Shown: piece after piece, positions 1 through 8,800 of the stretch | Position numbering within the stretch: the first letter of the stretch is position 1 | How the letters are laid out: each line of letters opens with the position of its first letter | IMG/VR virus record: IMGVR_UViG_3300031658_000159 | Location: 1-21,921 of that record | Source: a virus | DNA: 21,921 nucleotides | Reading direction: 5' to 3' (one strand) | The notes under the pieces: model-generated | Database searches by the model: none | What the model was told of the DNA's origin: nothing | Seen by the model: only the letters and a program-made list of their open reading frames with translations | Made by a program: the position numbers and the translations under genes

Positions 1-263
1 TCAGGAGGATTAACCGTTTCAGTAGTTCTACCATTGAAAATGCAGTACATGGTAGAAGGACTTGCAATAGTGCTAGTGGTTAAAGCTGTGCCTGATACAC
101 TGTAACTGGCAGGGTCTTGTTTAACATTATCAATGTATAAATCAATATCGACCGAATTAGTAACCGCTTGAGACAATGTAAACGAAGTGCCTGTAGGGGA
201 ACTAAAGGTCTGCTGTGTCAGTGCAATGTACTTTTCTGCTGGTACGTTACCAATATAAGCCAT
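1..263 (-). CDS. Tail fibre-like protein, N-terminal part (cut by window edge)
   Basis: The reading frame opens at ATG 263 and runs off the left edge without a stop, giving 87 residues. A clear AGGAG lies 5 bases upstream of the ATG and overlaps the stop of the preceding gene. The start MAYIGNVPAEKY and the later ASYSVSGTAL and TETVNPP segments match, from memory, a recurrent N-terminal module of aquatic phage fibre or receptor-binding proteins, in which a beta-rich head (here with a YIDNVKQDP turn) is followed by variable domains. It is the last gene of the fibre block and probably carries or binds the receptor-binding part. The C-terminal region that would show this is outside the window. 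The fibre assignment is fairly safe; exact role and partner are inferred. Confidence 0.72.
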   Translation of the reverse strand, partial: MAYIGNVPAEKYIALTQQTFSSPTGTSFTLSQAVTNSVDIDLYIDNVKQDPASYSVSGTALTTSTIASPSTMYCIFNGRTTETVNPP

Positions 264-271
264 GTTATCTC

Positions 272-601
272 CTAAGTACTGATGGCATCAATGCGTGAGA
301 CTACAGTATCTAAGCTACTGGCTACGCTTGACTTAATAGTTAAGGCATCACCACTTTGTAGTATTACCTTAGACCCACCATCTATAAGTTCAAGTTGACC
401 GCCTACACTGATCGGAGTAGTTTTTGCTAGGTAGTAATTATTACCACCGTTTACTATATAAACATCTACATTGATGGAAAGAGATGCGTGTACATTACAG
501 CAACGTATACCAACTACAGTATCGTCACTGTTGCTAGTGAATACGGTAACTGCCCCTGTACCTGTATTACGGCTAATGTGTCTTTCAAAATCTTGTGCCA
601 T
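272..601 (-). CDS. Small fibre-associated virion protein (109 aa)
   Basis: This is a complete 109-residue protein with an excellent AAGGAG six bases before ATG 601. It begins MAQDFERHISRNTG and is dominated by alternating beta-strand patterns (VTVF, VDVYIV, YYLAKTTPISVGGQLELI, KVILQSGDALTIKSS), the look of a compact beta-sandwich. I recall similar proteins of about 110 residues next to fibre genes in aquatic phages, usually left as hypothetical. There is no signal peptide or membrane segment. It sits between two fibre genes and is separated from each by only 8 to 21 bases, which supports co-expression with them. A role as fibre adaptor, tip or chaperone is plausible, but no catalytic or binding motif is visible. 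Confidence 0.75.
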   Translation of the reverse strand: MAQDFERHISRNTGTGAVTVFTSNSDDTVVGIRCCNVHASLSINVDVYIVNGGNNYYLAKTTPISVGGQLELIDGGSKVILQSGDALTIKSSVASSLDTVVSRIDAIST

Positions 602-622
602 TTGCTGCTCCTTTTATTTACC

Positions 623-2020
623 CTAAAGCGCAACAGCCATTGCTATTACGAAACCGTTAGATGCCTCACCTTCTGGGCCTTGTGCCCCAGTAGAACCTGT
701 TGAGCCAGTTGAACCAGTTGATCCAGTTGCACCAACATTACCGCTTCGTGAAAATGAAACATATAGTGTATCAGCGTTACTTAAACTCCCGCCACTAGCT
801 GCGTGTGTAACGGTCACTTGTAGCCACCCAGTATTATCAGTAACGGCTGCGGTGACATTGTACGCCATGAATGTAGCAGGGGCACCAGACTTCCTGAGAA
901 AAATATACCCCTCATGCGTACTATTAGTACCATCGTCTATAGATGTAATCAAGTCTGACACATCTGGATTACCTGTATCTGCTGTAGTAGCATCAAACGC
1001 TATAGCTGTTACTGACGCTAAAGTACCATGATTCAACCGTATTTCACCTGTGCCCGGATCAGCCATAGTAGTAGAGTTATCGAATGTATACTTCCAAGCT
1101 AATGCTCCTGTTGAAGCTGCTGCTGCTGTAGCTGAACTAGCTGAGGCTGTAGCTGAACTGGCTGCTGCCGTAGCACTACTTGCCCCTGCTGTTGCACTAG
1201 ACGCTCCTGCCGTTGCACTGTTTGCTGCTGCTGTGGCACTACTCGCCCCTGCTGTAGCACTATTGGCTGCTGCCGTAGCACTTGAAGCTCCTGCTGTTGC
1301 GCTATTAGCTGCTGCTGTAGCACTTGAAGCTGCTGCCGTAGCGGATGTAGTAGCACTAGCTGCATCTACAATTAAAGCCCATTTAGCTGCATCAGTATTA
1401 CTAGAGATCGGTTGTGAGCCACTAGAGGTATGTACTGTAATACAGATATATATATTATTATTAGAAGTATCTTTAACAATATCACGTAATGCGTATGCTG
1501 TAGAAGCAGCCCAGTTGCCAGTATATGTACCTATTTCTTGGGTAGCTTGGAGGTTGCCAGAGGCATCAAAGGACAGTATTTTACTAGCTCTGGTGGCAGC
1601 ATTAAGTGTGATAGTAACCGTTCCTGCATCAGAGACAGACTCAGCAAACCTGAATATATCCGCATTCAGTGTGTTGTCTATTTCCTGTAGGATAAAGGTA
1701 AGTTTATCCAGTGCAGCCTCATGTGTTTCTGCTGGAAAAGTGTCATTCTCCACATAGTCTGTAAGCTGAGTACGGGCTAGGTTACGTAATAAAACTACCT
1801 TAGTAGATGAAGCTGGTGTATTCCCGCCTGTAAATGTAACATTACCACCATTAGTGGCACCGATTCCGCTGAGGGTATAATGGGTAGTAAGTGTCTTTTT
1901 TACGTTATCTACATAGACACTAACCTCAGACTCAGTAAAAACCTTAAAGGTATAGGCGAATACAGTAGTTGAGTTATTCCCTGTGTAGGAAACCTTGGTT
2001 GTCGTTGAGGATACGGTCAT
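623..2020 (-). CDS. Tail fibre protein with T7 fibre-like head, Ala-rich heptads and collagen-like end
   Basis: This 465-residue protein has a modular layout. Residues 1-125 (KVSYTGNNSTTVFAYTFKV, then DYVENDTFPAETHEAALDKL) match the N-terminal, virion-attaching region of T7-type and similar fibres. Residues about 165-215 (GNWAASTAYALRDIV, YICITVH, AAKW) look like a CBM5/12-type carbohydrate-binding module. Residues 226-302 are eleven alanine-rich heptads, probably a trimeric shaft. Residues 310-425 form another beta-rich domain. Residues 427-451 are Gly-X-Y repeats, and only 14 residues follow. The start overlaps the stop of the preceding ejection-protein gene as ATGA, so translation is probably coupled. 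The absence of a sizeable domain after the collagen-like stretch suggests that receptor binding may rest on the internal domains or on the next two small gene products. Confidence 0.88.
   Translation of the reverse strand: MTVSSTTTKVSYTGNNSTTVFAYTFKVFTESEVSVYVDNVKKTLTTHYTLSGIGATNGGNVTFTGGNTPASSTKVVLLRNLARTQLTDYVENDTFPAETHEAALDKLTFILQEIDNTLNADIFRFAESVSDAGTVTITLNAATRASKILSFDASGNLQATQEIGTYTGNWAASTAYALRDIVKDTSNNNIYICITVHTSSGSQPISSNTDAAKWALIVDAASATTSATAAASSATAAANSATAGASSATAAANSATAGASSATAAANSATAGASSATAGASSATAAASSATASASSATAAAASTGALAWKYTFDNSTTMADPGTGEIRLNHGTLASVTAIAFDATTADTGNPDVSDLITSIDDGTNSTHEGYIFLRKSGAPATFMAYNVTAAVTDNTGWLQVTVTHAASGGSLSNADTLYVSFSRSGNVGATGSTGSTGSTGSTGAQGPEGEASNGFVIAMAVAL
668..742 (-). 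repeat. Collagen-like Gly-X-Y repeat in the tail fibre
   Basis: Fibre residues 427-451 have nine glycines at strict three-residue spacing, mostly as GST triplets and ending AQGPEG. At DNA level this is a short run of 9-base units, several nearly identical. Collagen-like segments in phage fibres are known to form trimeric rods. The near-identity of the units suggests length variation by slippage or recombination. Confidence 0.85.
1115..1345 (-). repeat. Eleven 21-base repeats encoding alanine-rich heptads
   Basis: Fibre residues 226-302 are eleven consecutive heptads of the form SATAxAx. In order the variable ends are AAS, AAN, GAS, AAN, GAS, AAN, GAS, GAS, AAS, SAS and AAA, so the inner part alternates AAN/GAS. 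The 21-base units differ mainly at silent positions. This is the kind of degenerate coding repeat seen in the shafts of many phage fibres, probably an alanine-zipper coiled coil. Confidence 0.9.
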
Positions 2021-5000
2021 TGCTTAGTCCATTCAGCTTCAACCCGCATGGATCGTTGCTTGTCTTTTTGAGTGAATAGTTTATTCAGTGCCTTGGCACG
2101 TGCCTTTAGACCAAAATCACGAATCATAGTGCCCCTAGCAGCATTCGTATGACTATTATACACATTAGTCATCATACTAGCCATCTCGCCTTCTGCTATT
2201 TTACTGCCTTTGCCCTTATCCCATTCTTTGAGCCTTTTTTGGTAAGCAGGGCTATTGTACATATATTCCCAATGTTGCTTTAAGTTCATGCCCTTGAGAT
2301 TAAAAGCAGTTTGTTTACCGATACGTTTTGTAAATTCTTTCCACTCGCTAGGTTTTAGTTTAACGCCTGTATCCATACCCGGCACATTAATTTCTAAAGG
2401 GGGTGGTCGAAAGTCTACACCTAGCGTATCTTTATCACCAAATAGATGTACTAGGGCAGGTGTTTCGTCTGCTTTACGTATACGCATAAATGACCACACT
2501 GGGTCACTAAAGATAGCTGGTATCCCACTACCAGTTTCGCCTCGCTCATGCTTTACCTCGTCACCTAATACATTATTTTTAGTCAAAATCGCCTCAGAAT
2601 GTACCCCGGTAGCAAGTAACTGGGCTGTAAACCCACTCCAATCTTGTGTGGTACGCTCCCGAATATTTTCCGTCTCCATTTTATAAGGTCGTAACTCCGC
2701 TTTACCCGGATGGCGTAATGTTTCATTCGCACGAACAAACGCAGGTTGCATCGTACCCATAATGGACTTAATCGCTCTTGTATTGGTGCCGGGGTCAGAA
2801 GAGCTATCCGCTATAACACCCAATACCTTATGCAGACTTGGTGCCCATGTTGGGTCAATTAAATTAGTTTGCAGACTAGAGTATGCTTTGTGCATAATAT
2901 CACTTAACGGAGCATCTTTATGCGTCTGCCGGATCGCTTCTATATCTGCACCCATACCCAAAAGGTTACTGTATGGAGCAAAACGACTGACATCCACCCA
3001 GTACTTCTGATTAGCTTTAGCATAAGGTGACTTAACCTTCAAGGACTTTGGTGGGCGTACACCTGTTTCTTTGGAGTTAGTATCCTTCCAGTATTCACGA
3101 TGACCAGAGCCAGTCATATCACCACGTGAGTAGAGTTGCGCTCCGTATAGCATCATCATGCTACCGTAGGCCATACGTCCATACTCTAGCATTTTTGCAG
3201 AACCGCCTCTTTGGAACTCCTCGCTTTTAAGACCCGGCACCAACCCTAGAGGAGAATGCTGAATCGTCCATTTAGGTATATTAGCGAGTACTTTGATAAA
3301 AGGAATACCAATTTTTAATACAGGCAAATGATAAGTAATCTTGCTGAGGCCATCAGCTAACATACCGTTCTTTTTTTGGAATGTAACCAGATCAGCCAGT
3401 TCTTTCATCTGCTGTTCAAAAGGATAGTCTACACCAGCCATGCGCTCTTTAAACGTACCCGGATTATCAATTATATCCTTGTATAACTCTTGTGCCCCAT
3501 CTGCTTTCCTACCGTTAGCGAACGCATACTTCCAAGCTAAGCTATGCTTTTTCATTTCACTAGCAATGGTCTTAACAAACTCATCTTCCATTAACAGAAA
3601 GCGACCAGAGGATCGGGTAAGGGAACCCATATAGTCTAGCCCTAGACCTATCGCTGTACCCTCCATATCTAGTGATTTAGCAGCGATATGTTGCATACCG
3701 TAGTTGTCAATTTTAGCGGTGCCCCACTTAGACTCTCCAGTAATACCAGCTTTAAACGACAATCTAAATGCTTTGGTGAGTCCAGCCATAACACCGTACA
3801 TTGATCCCCACGCTTCACGTAGAGTGACATCCTCAGTACCTAGCATATGTGTCATTCCGGGAATCTTAGACGCTCCTACTGCGACTAATTGGGAACCGAT
3901 ATGACTAGCTATATTGGCAGAACCAATCACCATATTCATAATATGGGTGGCTGGATTGCTTAGTAGGCCTTGGTTAATCCATGCCTCAATAAACATATCC
4001 ATCCCACCAGACTTGAGGCCATCTTTAATTGTGTTCGCTACACCCCTAGGCCCAGTCTCTAAACTCGCCTTACCAAGCATAGCAGCTAAACGCCCAATCT
4101 CAGTCCCACCAAATTTAGTACTTTTGAGTAGGTTAGCAAGCTCTGGTGAGGATAAAATATCTTGTGTGACATCACCTAATACATGATTGTCTTTTTTGAT
4201 CGCTTTCCATGCCGACAACGATTTACCTAATGTAGTACCTAGATTTCGATCACCTTTAATCAGTTCCTGCATATCTATATGATCGACTAAATTACGTACA
4301 AAATTACTTTGTATTTGTGTAGCCATCTCATCGCTTACTTCACCAGCAGCAGCCAAACCTAATTCTTCTACCCTAGTAATTGAGGTCATTAAATTATTAG
4401 TAGTCGATTTAGCGAGATGAGCAAAAGCATAAAGTTGAGTAGGATTTAATGCGGTATCTTCTCGTAATAACCTAGCGACATCTACATCTATTCCAGACTG
4501 GTTCAGTAATTCTTGCCCCTGTTTTGCCCAGTTAGCGGTTGTCTCAGCGACCTTCTTAGCTCCTTGACTTTCTAACAGTTGGTGCGTTAAATCATTCAAG
4601 ACTAAAGTTTTTGCTTCTTTACCTACCGCAGCGTCTAGCTGCTCAGTAAACGCTTTCAATCCTTCTTCTGTTTGTATGAATTGTGAAGCCGTTTTCCCTG
4701 TGGGAGCTTGAAAAGTTAAGCGTTCTGAGGTAGTCGTAGGATTAGGTAGTTCGCCAATCTTAGACTTTAGCAAAGAGCTTATAGCTTCATCATCAACAAA
4801 CTCTGCCTTGCCATCTATAATTTGCAACACTCTAGCTGTTTGCTTAGGCTGCACCCCTTTGGCTTGGCGTACCTTCATGGCGTGAACTTGTTTTTGCAAA
4901 CCTAACGCTTCGATAAACCATTCATGTACCGGAGCAATATCTAATGCTTTTTGCCCACCTGCTTGAATTGCGCCTCCTACAGCACGTAAAGCAGGCATCA

Positions 5001-5859
5001 TAATCTTATCCCCTGCAAGAGCTAAACCGCCTTCCTGCAAAGCATTACGTAGCCTATTTTTCCACTCTGGGTCATTGGGATCAGTAGCAAAAGCCCTAGA
5101 AATAGCTCCACCTAAATAACTGTCTGCCCCCTCCAGTGCGTTGCCAAAATTTTGATGGTCGGGAGAAAAAGCAGTTGCCCCAGCTAGTGTAGAAGCTAAT
5201 GCGTTTGCTGGTATTCCTTTTGCCCCTTTCGCTATAAATTCCCCTGCCTTACCTAATTTACTAGCACCATCTAACATTTTTACAGCACGCAACATCGGTA
5301 TCCAGCCTAGCACAAACTGACCTATGCTACGGCTTGCATCTACTACTCCATTACCATATACGCCTTTTTGCTTTGCCATCTCATCTAAGTATTTAGAGAG
5401 CATTCTGCTTTCATACTGCTCGTTCATTACTTCATCTGGAGTAAGCATATTCAGTAAGCTACTGGTACTAGCTACAAGCTCATCCGCACCATACCCTAAC
5501 CCCATGACAAACCCAGTAGAAGCATCCGAGGTAAAATCTACCATTTTAGACAAAATACCTTGCTCTTCTGCTTCTTCAGGAGTAGGAATTGGTTTCCTTG
5601 CTTTAGCTGGAGTATTCATAGTCTCAGGCTCACCAATCCCTTGACGCAAATATTCCCCTTCGGCTGCGTGTTTTGATGCACGTTTTTGCAGGTTCATATA
5701 AAATGTGGGATCAGCAGACTCAAGAGTAGGCTCCATTTCCGACACTGGAGTGCGAAACAAATCCTCTTTATGTAATTCGAGGAAATCTGACTGTAGGGCT
5801 TTACCCTCTTCCTCTAAATTTTGTGTAATCTCTTCAGCAGAGGGAATTTCACGCTTCAT
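2017..5859 (-). CDS. Large internal virion (ejection) protein, 1280 aa
   Basis: Its length and its place just before the fibre gene correspond to T7 gp16 (about 1318 aa), but the N-terminal transglycosylase of gp16 is not visible here. Residues 105-135 and 175-300 hold hydrophobic, Gly/Ala-rich helices (TGFVMGLGYGADEL, IGQFVLGWIPML) compatible with membrane insertion after ejection. Residues about 630-980 carry a pattern I recall from very large phage virion and polyvalent proteins: LLSNPATHIMNMVIG (632-646), RFLLMEDEFVKTIASEM, IPFIKVLANIPKW (852-864), GDMTGSGHREYW (913-924) and W-V-D-V-S-R-F-AP. The C-terminus is lysine-rich. The start has AAGGA six bases upstream. The frame is the same as that of the preceding ORF, separated from it by one stop codon and nine bases. 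The role as a DNA-ejection protein is inferred from context and composition. Confidence 0.82.
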   Translation of the reverse strand: MKREIPSAEEITQNLEEEGKALQSDFLELHKEDLFRTPVSEMEPTLESADPTFYMNLQKRASKHAAEGEYLRQGIGEPETMNTPAKARKPIPTPEEAEEQGILSKMVDFTSDASTGFVMGLGYGADELVASTSSLLNMLTPDEVMNEQYESRMLSKYLDEMAKQKGVYGNGVVDASRSIGQFVLGWIPMLRAVKMLDGASKLGKAGEFIAKGAKGIPANALASTLAGATAFSPDHQNFGNALEGADSYLGGAISRAFATDPNDPEWKNRLRNALQEGGLALAGDKIMMPALRAVGGAIQAGGQKALDIAPVHEWFIEALGLQKQVHAMKVRQAKGVQPKQTARVLQIIDGKAEFVDDEAISSLLKSKIGELPNPTTTSERLTFQAPTGKTASQFIQTEEGLKAFTEQLDAAVGKEAKTLVLNDLTHQLLESQGAKKVAETTANWAKQGQELLNQSGIDVDVARLLREDTALNPTQLYAFAHLAKSTTNNLMTSITRVEELGLAAAGEVSDEMATQIQSNFVRNLVDHIDMQELIKGDRNLGTTLGKSLSAWKAIKKDNHVLGDVTQDILSSPELANLLKSTKFGGTEIGRLAAMLGKASLETGPRGVANTIKDGLKSGGMDMFIEAWINQGLLSNPATHIMNMVIGSANIASHIGSQLVAVGASKIPGMTHMLGTEDVTLREAWGSMYGVMAGLTKAFRLSFKAGITGESKWGTAKIDNYGMQHIAAKSLDMEGTAIGLGLDYMGSLTRSSGRFLLMEDEFVKTIASEMKKHSLAWKYAFANGRKADGAQELYKDIIDNPGTFKERMAGVDYPFEQQMKELADLVTFQKKNGMLADGLSKITYHLPVLKIGIPFIKVLANIPKWTIQHSPLGLVPGLKSEEFQRGGSAKMLEYGRMAYGSMMMLYGAQLYSRGDMTGSGHREYWKDTNSKETGVRPPKSLKVKSPYAKANQKYWVDVSRFAPYSNLLGMGADIEAIRQTHKDAPLSDIMHKAYSSLQTNLIDPTWAPSLHKVLGVIADSSSDPGTNTRAIKSIMGTMQPAFVRANETLRHPGKAELRPYKMETENIRERTTQDWSGFTAQLLATGVHSEAILTKNNVLGDEVKHERGETGSGIPAIFSDPVWSFMRIRKADETPALVHLFGDKDTLGVDFRPPPLEINVPGMDTGVKLKPSEWKEFTKRIGKQTAFNLKGMNLKQHWEYMYNSPAYQKRLKEWDKGKGSKIAEGEMASMMTNVYNSHTNAARGTMIRDFGLKARAKALNKLFTQKDKQRSMRVEAEWTKQ

Positions 5860-5868
5860 AGAACATCC

Positions 5869-8800
5869 TTAGTTGTATTGCAATTTGCTGAGTAATATAG
5901 CTGCCCCAGCAAGGAAATTTAATTTCTTATTATTCAATAGAAGTTTTCTTAGTTTAGCATCATTTTTCGGCAGAGCAAGCGTCCGTAGCTTCTCAATGCT
6001 AAAACCTGCTGCTGCTGCCATTTGTGGCCCCAGATTCCCTTCAGGTTTGACTACATCACCAAAAGACTCTCTAGTGACCTGCAATTCGCCAACTACACCA
6101 GTTTTAGAGACTTTCTTAGTAGTACCGAAATTAGTCTCAGCCCCGTAAATACTAATCATGTAATCTAAAAATTCATCGTAAGGCATTTTCAGATAAGTTA
6201 AATCATCAATAAACGAAGACTTAGCTTTGTCTAACACAGAAATCATACCATCTAAATTACTCTTCTCTTTTGGGCTTAACCTCTCAGTGTAATATGCCTC
6301 TAAGCGTTCTTTAGACCTAGCAGAATATTCTGCCTGCTGTTCAGGTGATGAAGCATTATAATTCTGTGCGAGAAAGTCTGACATCATCAAAGTAACTTCT
6401 TCACCTGCGGGGGCATTCTTTTCTAGTGTAATTGTACCGTCTATTGGCTCTGTAGCGTATTGACTCAGTTCCTGCTGTCGTTGCTCGTCTGAGGTTGGTT
6501 CCCATAACCCCTTACCCAGCACTTGCTCTACCGCAGGTACTACTGACTCAATTAAAGTATCAAGAGGGGGGATTGGTGGTGTATCCATTGGCATCATATC
6601 TGATTCTGGGGTAGTGGATTTTGGTTGTCTAACAGGGGAATTTGGGAACTCTGCCTCTAATTGACGATCTACCGCTGCCAATTCTTTTGATCCTCTTGCA
6701 GGCCATCCAGCTTGTTTAGATAACTCAAGTGATCTTTTCACTTTATCTGAATTAAGAAGCGAACTTGGTAGTGATTTTAACGCAGGGCTATTAATCATAT
6801 TCGTCTTCATTTTTGCTGCTGCGTTATGTAGGGATTCGTTTACAGTATCTGCAATCGCCTGTTTTGCTTGAATTGCTCCCTTGATTGCAACATTTTTAAC
6901 TTCAGTAGCATAATCAATTGCAGGGTCTAATGGATCAAAGACTGAGCCTAGAGTACGCAAATCATCGCCTACAGCGTCTACAATGGTTGCCCATGTTTGA
7001 CCATCCCATATAGGGGTTTCTTCAGAGCCTAGGGTAATAACCCCATTGGCCTTATCTACTAAATTTTGTAAACGTAGCGTTTCAATCATATCTGATAAGC
7101 CCGTATTTTCTTGTTCCTTTAATACCGATAATTGTTCTGCCAGTGCTTCCGGGGTTTCACTAGCTGCTTTCTTCTCTTCCGCAGCTTCAATTTCCTTTTG
7201 TACTTCTAAGGCATTCTCAGCTTGCTTAGCCCGCATTTCCTCGTTCGCCTTCTTCAAAACTTTGGCTTGGGCTGCATTCTCTTGTTTAAGAATAACTCGT
7301 TGCCCAGTCGCAGCCTTTTCCTGATCTATAGCAGAACTCATTAAACCGTTCCTAACTCGCATCTTAACATCTGTCGCAAGAGACTTGTACCACTCATCAT
7401 ATGGGGTCTTTTCCATAATTTCTTTGTTAAATCGCCCTGTACCAGATTCCGCTTCAGTTTTTAATTGTGTTTCTACTGAGGCAATCACAGCAAGTAACTC
7501 TGGCGTTAAGGCTTTCCGTGGCCCAGTCCCTTTAGTAGATAAATTTAAAAAATCTTGCTGGAAGTTAGCATTATTTGCTATTAATGAATTGACCATAATC
7601 CCGTCTGGAGTACCTTCTCCTGATGCAAAAATATCACTTACAGAAGTGTTGACCAAATTTGGGATATAACTTGATCTCTTAGTAATATTCTTCGTATTTT
7701 CAGCACTAAACTTCTGGCGCATAGCGATTACTGTCGCTGCATTGGTATCAAATCCATCTAACATCTTTTCTACATTAGCGATATTCCATAAGCCGTTATT
7801 GTATAAATCAGAATCACGCCTATGTCCAGCCATCGTTGTATCATCTGTATATTGGGCAACCTGTAATTGGTCAGCAGCCCCGCTAAACCATCCTTCTAGT
7901 TTATGCGTCAAAGCATCAGCAGTAGCTTGCAATTCCGTAGGTAACTCAGCAATAACAGAACGATAAGCGTCATATTGCTCAATACTCACGTGTCCTTTAG
8001 CGATTTGGTCAGTCATTTCAAAAGTCAATGAGTCAACCTGCTCACGATATTGATTAGTAACAAACTTTCTCTCTGCAATCTCCTTCGTGTTTGCAACAGA
8101 AATACGCTTAATGTACTGATCTTCATAATCCTGTGTAATTTGCGTCCGTAGATGATCTGGAATCTCCATCTGTATATGCCCCATTGATGCAAGCATACCT
8201 TCCTCGCTAGGAATATCTCCAGACTGCACCAACCCATCCGTATATGCAGACGCAGCTAAACTCACTCGTTTATCTAGTACTCCACGATTCAATTTCTGTA
8301 AATCAAATACCGCCCCGTCTGGGGTAATACCTCCTAGGTCAACTTTCTTAAGATATAGAGCAGCTAATTCTTTTTGTTTAGATGGTATGTCATTGACTAG
8401 ATTTTCAGACATATCTTGTTCTAGCGTAGCAATCTGTGTATCAATTTTTGAGATCGTCTGCTTATGCAATAAAAGAGAAGTACTACTATGAAAGGTACTG
8501 TATTGATCGCCAGCAGTTTTCTTTAGCCTAGAGAACCGAACTTTATTTTCAGTCGTTGGGGGCACAGTTTCACCCCATTGGCTAGTGAGATTACCAACAG
8601 ATTGATTGTAGTTCTTAGTGACCTCTTGTTTATCGGCTAATGTAATAGCCTCCGCAAAGGCTTGCTTGTATTGCTGGTTTTGTGTATCCCAGTCAGACAT
8701 TAAATCTAATGTCTTATGTTCTTTTGCCGTCTTATCTAGTAAAACCGCAGCATTAACACCTGCTGATACCATGCCAACCAACTCACCAGATACTGCTTGG

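Noticed and set aside
1115-1345. Regularly spaced repeats as a CRISPR array
   Set aside because: The units are contiguous, coding 21-base heptads without spacers.
1099-1365. Minus-strand Gln/Leu-rich frame within the fibre gene
   Set aside because: It is an out-of-frame reading of the same repeats, low complexity with no site upstream.
1050-1757. Long plus-strand open frame rich in Ala and Val, opposite the fibre gene
   Set aside because: It is the reverse-strand shadow of the 21-base repeats in the fibre gene. It has no proper ribosome binding site, and all neighbours run on the other strand.
1-2020. Variable region of a diversity-generating retroelement in the fibre genes (BPP-1 has one)
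   Set aside because: No reverse transcriptase, no template repeat and no C-type lectin-like end are visible in the window.
2255-2686. Plus-strand 143-aa frame opposite the large ejection protein
   Set aside because: It is antisense to a well supported gene and lacks a start site. The same holds for the other plus-strand frames in the window.
8025-8237. Minus-strand 70-aa frame within the ejection-protein gene
   Set aside because: A shadow frame inside a strong coding sequence, without supporting signals.
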